DNA from: CADCVW01 sp035644935
GTDB taxonomy: Bacteria; Pseudomonadota; Alphaproteobacteria; Sphingomonadales; Sphingomonadaceae
Assembly (NCBI GenBank): GCA_035644935.1
Contig: DASQNO010000087.1
Span: 50,344-114,343 of the forward strand
Reading direction: 5' to 3'
Length of the DNA: 64,000 bases
The notes beneath the pieces were generated by a model, which saw nothing but the letters and a program-made list of their open reading frames with translations, was not told where the DNA came from and did not search any database. This document shows positions 8,602-16,997 of this stretch, in pieces. The translations under genes and the position numbers were made by a program. Positions within the stretch are counted from its first letter, which is position 1; each line of letters starts with the position of its first letter.

Positions 8602-10446
8602 TCAAATGCGAAAGATCCTGACGGCCATCTCGGTCAGCTTTGCAGCACGGGTCTCGACGGCCTCGACCGTCCACTCCTCATGCTCGGCGATCCGACGGTT
8701 CATCGTCGACGTGCTCTTCGCGAATATCGGGCGCTTGTCGGGAAATTTCTTGTTCGCCGCCTGGTCGTTCTCCGGACCACTCAGCAGCGTGACGTTGCCA
8801 AGCGTGTCGACGAAGGCATCAAGCGTCGGATCGGCATCGTCCACGTTCTGCGCGTAGACGTGCTCGATCGTGCCGGTTTCGAAGTCCAGGAGTCGCATCT
8901 TGTCGCGACATACCGGCGCGGCGCCCTGCGAGTTCTCGTCGTACCACGCCGTGTAGTCCTCCAGAGTCAGCAGCAGATACTTCAGTGAGCCGTTGCCGTT
9001 CTCACCGTGCGAATACCGCATCTGCTCGATCGCCGACTTGAACTCGCCATCCCCGGCGAACGCGTCGATAAGATCCGCGAGATCGGCCCGGAGCTCGCCC
9101 ACCCTGTAGGTGTCGGGATCGCGGCGGATCTCGACTGCGTGACGGTTCATCACCGCGCGTGCCCGGTCCACAGGTCCTTCCGAGATAACGGCGTAGCGGA
9201 AGGCGAAGCGCTCCAGCAGCAGGACCAGCTCGACGAACTTCTTCGTCTTAAGATTGCATGCGGCCACCAGCAGCGAGATGCAGTCGACGTAGCGCAAATG
9301 CTTCGTGAGGAGACGAAGCCGGTTTCGGTCCCATGCCGATGACCCCTGCGTCAGGGCTGCAGGCCACTCACCCCGGATCAGCTCCTGCACGCGGTGGAAT
9401 TCGGCTGAGAGGGACCGTATCTCCGAAACCAGCCCGCGCATGGCGGCCTCGTCCATCGTGCCGTCCGAGGGCATCGAGGGGAAGAACGCGGCCACGTAGT
9501 CGTCCAGCATGGTGCCCCGGCTGGGCCAGCTGCCGAGCTGGCTCGCGTAAAGCCACCCGAACGCGTTCGAGACGACGTTGGTCTTCTGCCCGAGCATATC
9601 GTTCCAGAGATCCTCAACCTCCTCGATGATCGGAAGCTCGGCGGCCTTCTCGAGGGCCTCCAGGGTCGTCGATCTCAGCAGTTCCCCTTCGGTGAGTGTC
9701 ACACCACGGTCGTTGAGCACCTGGAACAACATGTAGGCATCGTCCCGCGCAGTCGCCGCCATGTGGATGATAGTCCAGTCGGCCTTCAGAACGTCGTGAA
9801 CCGCCTGCAGCCGTTCCGCCCTGGACGCCCCGTCGCCGCAATCTGCGATCAGCTCGTGCAGATACTCGCCGATACGCCTGTCGGCCTCCTTCAGCAGCGC
9901 ATGCGACTTTCGGATGGGCTCGCCTGGCTCGCCCGCCAGCAACGCAGCGAAGAACGGTTGGTCGGGAGCTGATAGGGAAACGCGAGGAACATCCACGTTC
10001 TTCAGCCGAATCTCGTCAGGATAGAATTCATAGCTGCTGTTCAGCGTGCGGGCGCGTGTCTGCAAGACCGGCTTCAGCTCGTCGCCTTCGCCGAGCGCCG
10101 CGGCTGTCTCGACCAGCAGCCTCTTCAACCGACTGATCAGCATGGCGAACGTGGCCAGGCGCTGCTGGCCGTCCACGACCTGGAGGTTGACCCTCGTGGA
10201 GTCTGCGACCGGCGCCTTGACCGTGACGAGCCCGCCGAAGAAGTGATGACGCCCAGCCTGATCGGCCAGGCGGCGCCTGACGCAAATGTCCAGGTCGCTA
10301 AGGAAAGCCGAGATCTCATGCCCGTCCCAGGCGTAGTTCCGCTGGTACCGTGGCGCCTCGAACGTCTGCTGCGTGCTGAGCAACTTCGACACCGATTGGT
10401 GGACCGGCACGATCAGGCGCGAGTTCTCGTCGGCGTCCTCAGCCAT
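8602..10446 (-). CDS. DUF262-DUF1524 nuclease (GmrSD/SspE-like)
   Basis: A 614-residue protein. Its N-terminal DUF262 domain carries APRYQRNYAWDG (31-42) and VDGQQRLATF (91-100), the NTP-dependent GmrS/ParB-like active site. The C-terminal DUF1524 domain carries IEHVYAQN (H529) and LGNVTLLSGPEND, an HNH-type endonuclease core. This is the architecture of GmrSD type IV enzymes and of SspE, whose DUF262 domain reads phosphorothioate DNA. It is the last gene of a five-gene minus-strand operon and overlaps the preceding gene by 8 bases. Its location beside dnd genes suggests it restricts DNA according to phosphorothioation; that link is inference. Confidence 0.88.
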   Translation of the reverse strand: MAEDADENSRLIVPVHQSVSKLLSTQQTFEAPRYQRNYAWDGHEISAFLSDLDICVRRRLADQAGRHHFFGGLVTVKAPVADSTRVNLQVVDGQQRLATFAMLISRLKRLLVETAAALGEGDELKPVLQTRARTLNSSYEFYPDEIRLKNVDVPRVSLSAPDQPFFAALLAGEPGEPIRKSHALLKEADRRIGEYLHELIADCGDGASRAERLQAVHDVLKADWTIIHMAATARDDAYMLFQVLNDRGVTLTEGELLRSTTLEALEKAAELPIIEEVEDLWNDMLGQKTNVVSNAFGWLYASQLGSWPSRGTMLDDYVAAFFPSMPSDGTMDEAAMRGLVSEIRSLSAEFHRVQELIRGEWPAALTQGSSAWDRNRLRLLTKHLRYVDCISLLVAACNLKTKKFVELVLLLERFAFRYAVISEGPVDRARAVMNRHAVEIRRDPDTYRVGELRADLADLIDAFAGDGEFKSAIEQMRYSHGENGNGSLKYLLLTLEDYTAWYDENSQGAAPVCRDKMRLLDFETGTIEHVYAQNVDDADPTLDAFVDTLGNVTLLSGPENDQAANKKFPDKRPIFAKSTSTMNRRIAEHEEWTVEAVETRAAKLTEMAVRIFRI

Positions 10447-10930
10447 TGGAACCCCACAGTCTATGATATGCCACGAGGAAGTCCTCGAGGTTGTCAGGTG
10501 CCGGCAGCGCCGCGTCCAGCTTCTCGAACCCCACCGCCGCGTAAAGGTTCAGAAGACGGTCACCCTCCGCGCTCAACCGGGTCGACGACTTCAGATCCAG
10601 CAGGCGCACCATCTCCGCCTCGATGCTCTCCCGGTCCTCCGGTTCGATCTCCTGACGGCGCAGCTCAGCGTCCACCAGGAGCCCGGCGATTAATTCCGCC
10701 TGACCCCGGTATGCCTCGGGATACACCTTCGCGAACTCGTCGGTCTCAAGGTCCTCGGCGCGGCCGTGGCGTTCGCCGTCCAGGCCGAGAAGCAGGCAGG
10801 AGTAGAACGCGTCGAACATCAGGAAGCGCGGGGTGCTCTCCTTGGTGGCGGGATCCATCGTCCGCGCGAAGCCGCGTTGGTCCTGTATTCCGAACCAGGT
10901 TCGCGCCCGGTTGTGGAGAGTGAAGCTCAT
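10439..10930 (-). CDS. 163-residue protein of unknown family, operon partner of the CxC ATPase
   Basis: Starts MSFTLHNRARTWFGIQDQ. It is acidic and mostly helical, with a conserved-looking FLMFDAFYSCLLLGLDG segment (~37-53) and C-terminal DNLEDFLVAYHRLWG. I recognise no domain. Its ATG overlaps the stop of the ATPase gene by one base, and its own end overlaps the DUF262-DUF1524 gene by 8 bases, so translation is probably coupled. A structural or adaptor role within the restriction operon is inferred from context alone. Confidence 0.8.
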   Translation of the reverse strand: MSFTLHNRARTWFGIQDQRGFARTMDPATKESTPRFLMFDAFYSCLLLGLDGERHGRAEDLETDEFAKVYPEAYRGQAELIAGLLVDAELRRQEIEPEDRESIEAEMVRLLDLKSSTRLSAEGDRLLNLYAAVGFEKLDAALPAPDNLEDFLVAYHRLWGSNG

Positions 10931-12861
10931 CAGGCCGCCTCCCGATCTTGAAAGGTCTTAAAGACCTTCAGCCTGTCGTCGAGCCGCACTACGCCGTTCT
11001 CGCGGATCACGGTCAGAAAGCGGACGTCGTCCCCCTTGTCGTAGAAGGTATCGGCGAAGCCCTCGCGTTCGCTGGAGATCACGAACATGATCATCTGATC
11101 GAAAAACGACGGGATCAGACGTCCGACCTCGCGACGGTTGACGTTGTCCAGCGACACGGCGGGGCTGTCGACCACGAACGGGAGCCGGTAAGGTGCCTCT
11201 GAGAGTAGCGAGGTGAGGAATGCGTACGCGACCGAAAGGCTCTGCCCTTCGCTCACTCCAGCCTTCGCGGCCGTGTCGGGGCTCGAGATCTCCAAACCGC
11301 CCGCGATTCGCGTCACCTCGAGCCTCTCGGTCCTCGCGATCTGGTGCAGCTTCTCGTTAGTGCGAACGCGGACCCGCTCACGCAGTCGACCCAGAGCGCG
11401 GCGCTCGAAGTCGGTGATGAGGTCCTTCAGCGTCTCGGCCTTAAGCTTGAAAGACCGGGTGTTGCTCGCGACGGTCAGACGGTCATCACGCTCCTTCACC
11501 TCGGCTTCGCACATTGGCAGGTTGCTCTCCCAGTTCAGGCGGAGCGTCCGCTGGCGGTGCGTGTCGCGTGTCGTCAGCCGCTCGTGCTGCGATTCCAGGC
11601 GTTCAATCTCCGTCTTCGCCTCGGCGAGCTGGCGACGCAGCCGCTCCATGTCGTCGTCGCCGTCGCTAACGCTCTCCAGCTCGAGCCTGTCCCGGGCGCT
11701 CTTCAGCGACTGCCGCTCGACGAGCTTCTCCCCCAGCTGGCCGATCTTTGCATCGAACTCGCCGACCTCGTCCTGGCTCTCGCGCAGCGCCAGCTTCATC
11801 TGGTTGATTACCGAAATCTGGTCCTGCGCCAAATAACGGTGCGAATGATTGGTGATGTGGTCCTTCTCGGCATGGCCGAGAGGACGACCGCACACGCAGA
11901 CGTCCTTCGACGCGAGGTCCCGGAAGAACTCAGACGATATGGTTTCCGGTAGCTTCAGCTCGAACAGGCGGCCGCCCAGGAACTGCAACCGCTCTCTAAG
12001 CCTCGGATGAACCTGGGGCGGCTGTCGCAACAGAGCGAGTGCCTCGCCACCCAGCGCGTTGGTTTCAACCTTCAACAGCAGCTCGCGCCTGTTCAGATCC
12101 TCGAGCCGCTCCCGAAGGCCCTCGTCCTCACTCAAGCGCTCCTCGACCGCGGCCTCCAGGCGGTTTCGCTCGGCGCGACGCTCATCGAGCAGCGTGCGCG
12201 TCGAACGCACCTCCTTCTCAAGGCGCCTCTTCACCTTGGTCGCGTCGTCGCGGGCGTTGCGAAGCCGCGTCATGCCGCGCTCCTCAATGGCGGACGTCAT
12301 GGCCGCGGCGCGGCGCTGCTCGAGGTCGACCAACTTGTCCACCGATGTCTTCAGACCTGTGATCTGGCCGAGGCGGTAAAGCGCGCGGATGGCATTATCG
12401 GCCGTCTGCTGCTTCATGTCGCGGATCGTCCGGGCGAGCTCGCCGTCGAACACGAACAACCGCGCCAACTCTGGCGTCAGCAGGTCGCCCAGCTCGGACG
12501 GCAGCACGCGGCCGGGAACCTTGCCCCCATCGCGCGTGCCGGCACGCACAGTGTAGCGGTGGACGCTCCCGTCCCGGAAGTCGAACTCGAAGCCGAGTCT
12601 GTACGGCTTTCCGTCAATGAGCAGACGGACCTCGAAGTTGCCCTCAACTTCACTGCCGCCCCTTAGCTCTAGCACCTGCGCCGGGGGGAGCGGCTCGTTG
12701 GTGAAGATCTGCCGCAGCAGCGTCATCGTCGTTGTTTTGCCCATTCCGTTGGCCATCTGGATGAGGGTCCAGCGGTTCGGCTGCTCGCCAAGGTCGATCT
12801 CGAGCGAACGAAGGCCCCCACGCAGGTTCCGGGCGCTCCAGCCCCTGATCAGAACCTGCAC
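10930..12861 (-). CDS. Rad50/DndD-like ATPase with a CxC motif
   Basis: A 643-residue SMC-type protein. Walker A ANGMGKTT lies at 37-44, two coiled-coil arms at ~175-265 and ~345-440, and between them VCVCGRPL (C322, C324), where Rad50 has its zinc-hook CxxC. The C-terminus has the signature VSEGQSLSVAYAFL and Walker B LPFVVDSPAVSLDN. The Walker A is unusual (Met in place of Ala/Ser). It is distinct from DndD (16978-18984), which is encoded separately. It starts immediately after the 62-residue gene. Likely role: DNA-dependent ATPase coordinating the helicase and nuclease of this operon (inference). Confidence 0.88.
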   Translation of the reverse strand: MQVLIRGWSARNLRGGLRSLEIDLGEQPNRWTLIQMANGMGKTTTMTLLRQIFTNEPLPPAQVLELRGGSEVEGNFEVRLLIDGKPYRLGFEFDFRDGSVHRYTVRAGTRDGGKVPGRVLPSELGDLLTPELARLFVFDGELARTIRDMKQQTADNAIRALYRLGQITGLKTSVDKLVDLEQRRAAAMTSAIEERGMTRLRNARDDATKVKRRLEKEVRSTRTLLDERRAERNRLEAAVEERLSEDEGLRERLEDLNRRELLLKVETNALGGEALALLRQPPQVHPRLRERLQFLGGRLFELKLPETISSEFFRDLASKDVCVCGRPLGHAEKDHITNHSHRYLAQDQISVINQMKLALRESQDEVGEFDAKIGQLGEKLVERQSLKSARDRLELESVSDGDDDMERLRRQLAEAKTEIERLESQHERLTTRDTHRQRTLRLNWESNLPMCEAEVKERDDRLTVASNTRSFKLKAETLKDLITDFERRALGRLRERVRVRTNEKLHQIARTERLEVTRIAGGLEISSPDTAAKAGVSEGQSLSVAYAFLTSLLSEAPYRLPFVVDSPAVSLDNVNRREVGRLIPSFFDQMIMFVISSEREGFADTFYDKGDDVRFLTVIRENGVVRLDDRLKVFKTFQDREAA

Positions 12862-13050
12862 CTACTCGTCCTCTTCGATTTCTACGACGGTCAACTCCAG
12901 CACGCGGCGGACCTCGCTCTCGGCCTGATTAGAGATCAACGCGTTCTCGCAGAGCTTGCGTAACCGCCGCTGGAACTCGGCACTCTGAGTGACGGGCATC
13001 TCCACGAACGCCTCCTCCAGCGCAGCGCGCACGTCGGGGTCCAACTTCAT
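12862..13050 (-). CDS. 62-residue small protein between helicase and CxC ATPase genes
   Basis: Starts MKLDPDVRAALEEAFVEM and ends in the acidic tail VVEIEEDE. Predicted helical. It overlaps the helicase gene by 4 bases (ATGA junction) and abuts the ATPase start, so it is part of a coupled operon and not a chance reading frame. Small helical proteins of about this size accompany CxC-type ATPases in other DNA-modification loci, as far as I recall. Function unknown; a subunit of the ATPase complex is the simplest guess. Confidence 0.8.
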   Translation of the reverse strand: MKLDPDVRAALEEAFVEMPVTQSAEFQRRLRKLCENALISNQAESEVRRVLELTVVEIEEDE

Positions 13051-14969
13051 GAAATAACCCCCAACGTGTCGTCGTTACGTACCGACGAAAGCTCCACGAA
13101 CCAGTCGCGACGCTCAAGGTCGGCGGTGCTCTCGGGATTGGCCTCGTCCGGCGACAGATCATCCGTGCGAATGAAGTCGAGGACGAGGGGGCGCTTATGC
13201 GGATTGCTCGGATCGATCCGGAGGCAGCGGCCCAGTCGCTGAATCGTCTCCAGCCTAGCGCGCGACGAGGAGAAAAGCACGATCGTCTCAACTGAACTGA
13301 TGTCGATACCCTCCGAAATCCGCTTGCAGGTCACGAGGCACTCCAATCCTCCACTGGCGAAGCGCTTCAGGTTCGCACGGTCATCGTCACCGTAGTAGGT
13401 GTGGTAGTCTATCCCCAGCAACATGAGAATGTCCTGCACGAGATGGCCGTATTCGGCGGTCTCGACGAAAATCAGCGACCTGCTGAGGATCTCGGGGCGG
13501 CGCTCGACCCAGTCGCGGAACGGTGCGAGCTTCTCGATGGACAGCTTTCGGATTCGCGCGAGTTCTCGGTAAAGGTGCTCCACCGGAGCCGGTTCCGCGG
13601 ACCGCGCCTTGGCATGATGCCGCTTGATGGCGCGTCTCACGGCCTCGCGGTCTTCGTCGGAGAACTCGTAGTCGAGCGGCACATAGTCGAACTCGCAGAG
13701 AATGCCGCGCCGGATTGCCTGCTCTAGCGTGAAGCGGAACACCACGGGTCCGATCGACTCAGCGACGAACTCGTTGCCAACCTGATCATACTCCCGCTCC
13801 GGCGTGGCGCTCAGGCCGAGACGAAATTGGAAACCCTCGAGCTTCCCGTGTAGCGCGTCCGCGAGGCTTGCCGAGCCCATGCCGTGCACCTCGTCAAAGA
13901 TGATTAGGGTGCGCTGCTGCACGTCTGTCGGCAGCTTCCTCAGCAGAGAAGCGAGGTTCATGCGCGACATCAGCAGCACTGCATTGTTCGGCGCGTTTAC
14001 AAACGTGAGGCCTTCCCGATGTCCACCGTAGTCGCGGTAGATCGGCAGGTCCGTCCGCTGGAGCAGCTCGCGGTTCCACTGGTCCAGAAGGTCGGTTCCG
14101 TAGGCCACAACCATAGCGCTTGCCACAAGACCTTCTCGGCGCAGGAGATCGAGAATCTCGATCGCTGTGCGCGTCTTGCCGGTCCCGGTGGCCATCTCGA
14201 GTACGCCGCGACGGGCCTCGACGAATGCCGCGATCGCCTCGGGTTGGTGGCGCCAGCGCCCTGTCGGCGCGTTGCTGCCGCTGCCGGGATACGGACGATC
14301 AATCCGTGAAGTGATCTCGATCAGTTCGAGCCTGATGGCCTCGGGAATCTCCAACACCCTCAGGTTGGAATCCTCGTCGTTCCAGAGCGCCTCGAAGCGA
14401 CGGCGCTCGGCTTCGACCCTGTCCGCCTCTCGCTGATCAACCCATGAGTAGTACGCGCTGATCGACTCGTAGTTGCGGAACGCTCGCTCGCTGTCGTTCG
14501 GCGAGCCGCGGAAGGCAATTGCGTCGGTGGCATCGCTAAACACGCCGAACTTGTCGTGGAAGTCTCCGTCCAGATCCTCAGCCGCGACCGCAATGCGGAA
14601 GTCTAACAAGCCGTCCGCTACCATCCAGGCGAGAGTGGCGAGGGTGTCGCGCTCGAGGCCGCGCTCAAGTTCGGCCAAAGTGCGCCGCAGCGACTGGGCC
14701 AAGGCGGGATCGTCGCGAGCGAGCATTCCCGTGCTCAGGGCGCAGACGTCCTCCTCGCGAAGCTTCGGACTTGCGATGATGCGAGCCCGGCCGCCCCGAG
14801 CGGCCAGCCCGGCCAGGCCAGACGCCGCCAGGCGCAGCCAGCCGGCCGTGAAGTATCCCACACCGCGATCGTACCTGTCGGAGCGCGACAGCGCCGGGAT
14901 GATGAAATCTGTCAGTATCTCGTCCGTCGACGTGTCGAAGCTCGGCGTCGGTGACAGCGCGCTCAGCAT
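13047..14969 (-). CDS. PLD-like plus SF2 helicase, phosphorothioation-associated restriction component
   Basis: A 640-residue protein. Residues ~1-230 form a phospholipase-D-like domain with FHDKFGVFSD (H138, K140) and RGSPNDSERAF. Residues ~240-640 are a superfamily 2 helicase: Walker A ATGTGKT (260-266), DEVH (359-362) and a late QRLGRCLRID motif VI. This matches the family annotated as DNA phosphorothioation system restriction enzyme, described as linked to dnd loci by co-occurrence. The start ATG at 14969 (MLSALSPTPSF) opens the PLD domain; the frame is open back to 15110. It is the first gene of the five-gene operon. Confidence 0.85.
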   Translation of the reverse strand: MLSALSPTPSFDTSTDEILTDFIIPALSRSDRYDRGVGYFTAGWLRLAASGLAGLAARGGRARIIASPKLREEDVCALSTGMLARDDPALAQSLRRTLAELERGLERDTLATLAWMVADGLLDFRIAVAAEDLDGDFHDKFGVFSDATDAIAFRGSPNDSERAFRNYESISAYYSWVDQREADRVEAERRRFEALWNDEDSNLRVLEIPEAIRLELIEITSRIDRPYPGSGSNAPTGRWRHQPEAIAAFVEARRGVLEMATGTGKTRTAIEILDLLRREGLVASAMVVAYGTDLLDQWNRELLQRTDLPIYRDYGGHREGLTFVNAPNNAVLLMSRMNLASLLRKLPTDVQQRTLIIFDEVHGMGSASLADALHGKLEGFQFRLGLSATPEREYDQVGNEFVAESIGPVVFRFTLEQAIRRGILCEFDYVPLDYEFSDEDREAVRRAIKRHHAKARSAEPAPVEHLYRELARIRKLSIEKLAPFRDWVERRPEILSRSLIFVETAEYGHLVQDILMLLGIDYHTYYGDDDRANLKRFASGGLECLVTCKRISEGIDISSVETIVLFSSSRARLETIQRLGRCLRIDPSNPHKRPLVLDFIRTDDLSPDEANPESTADLERRDWFVELSSVRNDDTLGVIS

Positions 14970-15459
14970 CGGTGGGCCGGTCCGGACAAAGGGGTGCTGT
15001 TGGCCATGACGTCCGCGGTCAGCCAGAACGGACCTCTTTTCCGACTCGGCATTCCGCCTACCGTTCGAGGGTGGAAAATCATGGGGGTGCGGGCGGAAGG
15101 CATGCCACACATTGCCTCATTGGAGACCCCCTTGCCAGCAAAGGACGTCGCCCGGGAACGTCATTGCAGACGATAGGGCGTCGCGCCGATGACAACCGTG
15201 CCCGTGTTCGACCGCTGAGCGTCACTCCGGTCATCCGCCGCTCGTCATCAGCCGCCGTCAGTTACTCGATGACGTCGTTCGTCGTACAGTATATGGGAAT
15301 TAACGACCTGTTCCCGGATCGCTTTTTTAGCTTCCGTGAGAGTCTTGATCGGCTTCGATCAAGAAAGGAAAAAGTTGAAACATCGAAGAACAGCGGCGCG
15401 GCATCCGAGGTCCCTGCGCCGGCGCATACGAGCTTCGGATGAGCTCTGGGATCATGCAC
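14970..15459. other. Intergenic stretch separating dndA from the five-gene operon
   Basis: About 490 bases with no convincing gene. It is locally less GC-rich (GTACAGTATATGGGAATTAA near 15285) and holds a perfect 8-bp inverted repeat, CTTGATCG/CGATCAAG, with a 4-base loop (15344-15363). It must contain the promoter of the five-gene operon if that operon is not read from dndB. I could not assign -35 and -10 boxes. Confidence 0.5.
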
Positions 15460-16629
15460 CTATGCCGCGAATCTCCGAAGCTCGGTGACCGTGGCGATCA
15501 ATGCGTCCCCAAAAGAATGCAGGTCGCCTTCCGAGGTACCGTGTCCGGGGGAGACGCGGAACGCCTGACGCGCCCGCATGGTGTCGCCAAACATCGCGAG
15601 CAGGACCGGACTCGTCTGGACCTTGTCCGTCGCGCAGGCACTTGAGGCGGAGAAGCTGGCGGTTTGGTTAAGCCGGTGCATCAGGGCGAGCGGTTCGACA
15701 CCGGCGATCGACAGCGAGACGTTGCCGGGGATGCGCTCGGTAGGGTGGCCGTTCAGAGAGACGCCCTCGATGGATGCCGACATGCGAGCGGTGAACGTCG
15801 TGCACATCTCCCTCAACCGATCGCTCTCGCTCCGACTTTCGCGGCCAGCGATCTGGAGAGCTTCGCCGAGCCCGACGACTAACGGAACTGCCAGCGTGCC
15901 CGGCCGCAGACCACGCTCCTGGCCCCCTCCCCACGCAGTCTGCACGAGCTTCGCGCGGGGAGACCGTGAACGGGCATAGAGCGCTCCGACACCCTTTGGA
16001 CCATAAGCCTTGTGCCCGGAGACGCTGGCGAGGTGGATGTGCTCGGCGATTACGTCCACCTTGCGGTGGGCGAGGAGTTGGGCGAGATCGGTGTGGAACA
16101 GGGCGCCTCGCTTTTCGACGATCTCTCCTAGCATTGAAAGTGGTTGCGTAGTCCCGACCTCGTTGTTTGCGGCCATAATCGACACAAGCCCGGTGTCGTC
16201 CCTCATCGCCTCCTCGAGCGCCGTGGGATCTATGCGGGCGTCCTCGCCTACGGGCAAGATGGTCAACTCGAAGCCTTCGCGCTCGAGCTGTCGAAAGGGC
16301 TCAAGGACAGCGGGGTGTTCGATCGCCGACGTGATGAGGTGACGCCGCTCGGGACGGGCGCGGGCCGCACCCAGGATCGCGATGTTGCTCGCCTCAGTGC
16401 AACTTCCTGTGAAGACGATCTCGTTCTCTCTCGCGCCCAGATGCGCTGCTACCTGGGCACGCGCCTTGGTCACAGCCGCCTGCGCGCGGTTGCCATGAAT
16501 GTGCTCGACGCTGGATGCGTTGCCGAATACCTCCGTGAAGAAGGGCAGCATGGCATCGACGACCCGGCGATCCGTCGGCGTCGTGGCATTGTGGTCGAGG
16601 TAGATCGGATCGCGTTCCGAGGCGGTCAT
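15460..16629 (-). CDS. dndA: Cysteine desulfurase DndA
   Basis: A 389-residue class V aminotransferase-fold enzyme. It removes sulfur from cysteine and passes it to DndC. Visible: YLDHNATTP at the start, the PLP lysine in VSGHKAYGPKG (K207), and the persulfide cysteine in SASSACATDK (C332). It overlaps dndE by 4 bases and is the last gene of the dnd operon. Many dnd clusters lack dndA and borrow IscS, so this one is self-sufficient. An ordinary NifS/IscS is the alternative, but the position supports DndA. Confidence 0.92.
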   Translation of the reverse strand: MTASERDPIYLDHNATTPTDRRVVDAMLPFFTEVFGNASSVEHIHGNRAQAAVTKARAQVAAHLGARENEIVFTGSCTEASNIAILGAARARPERRHLITSAIEHPAVLEPFRQLEREGFELTILPVGEDARIDPTALEEAMRDDTGLVSIMAANNEVGTTQPLSMLGEIVEKRGALFHTDLAQLLAHRKVDVIAEHIHLASVSGHKAYGPKGVGALYARSRSPRAKLVQTAWGGGQERGLRPGTLAVPLVVGLGEALQIAGRESRSESDRLREMCTTFTARMSASIEGVSLNGHPTERIPGNVSLSIAGVEPLALMHRLNQTASFSASSACATDKVQTSPVLLAMFGDTMRARQAFRVSPGHGTSEGDLHSFGDALIATVTELRRFAA

Positions 16630-16997
16630 GCAGCCAAAGCCAGCCGCGCGATGTCGACTGGCGCCTTGGCGCGGACGGCGAGTGTCGCAACGCCCCGATG
16701 AATGTGCGCCCGCAGGCGGGCGACCTGCTCCTCCTCGGACAGACTAGTGCGTTCGTCACCCTCCTCCACGAGACGGAGCATGGCGGCGATCAGGCTGTGG
16801 TATTCGCCGGTCAGCGTGTAGGCGTTAAACTCCTGGGTTCCCTCGTCGGTGACGGTGCCGGAACCGACCGGCCCCTCCTCCAGCGACAACATAATTGCCA
16901 TACGGCAGAGGAGGTTGGGCGTCAGCCCGGTCCGCTGCCGTAGCGACCGCAGTCGGCTCGTCGCATCCGCCGAGATCCTAAGTTTGGTGAACCGCAT
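16626..16997 (-). CDS. dndE: DNA sulfur modification protein DndE
   Basis: A 123-residue basic protein starting MRFTKLRISADATSRLRSL, followed by TGLTPNLLCRMAIMLSL, the conserved core of DndE. DndE binds nicked dsDNA and is essential for phosphorothioation. The ATG at 16997 lies inside the end of dndD (overlap of 20 bases) and its stop overlaps the dndA start. The frame extends upstream to 17066, but those residues belong to the overlap with dndD. Confidence 0.9.
   Translation of the reverse strand: MRFTKLRISADATSRLRSLRQRTGLTPNLLCRMAIMLSLEEGPVGSGTVTDEGTQEFNAYTLTGEYHSLIAAMLRLVEEGDERTSLSEEEQVARLRAHIHRGVATLAVRAKAPVDIARLALAA

Noticed and set aside
15344..15363. Terminator of the dnd operon
   Set aside because: The 8-bp inverted repeat downstream of dndA has no T run on the minus strand, so it is mentioned only within the intergenic entry.
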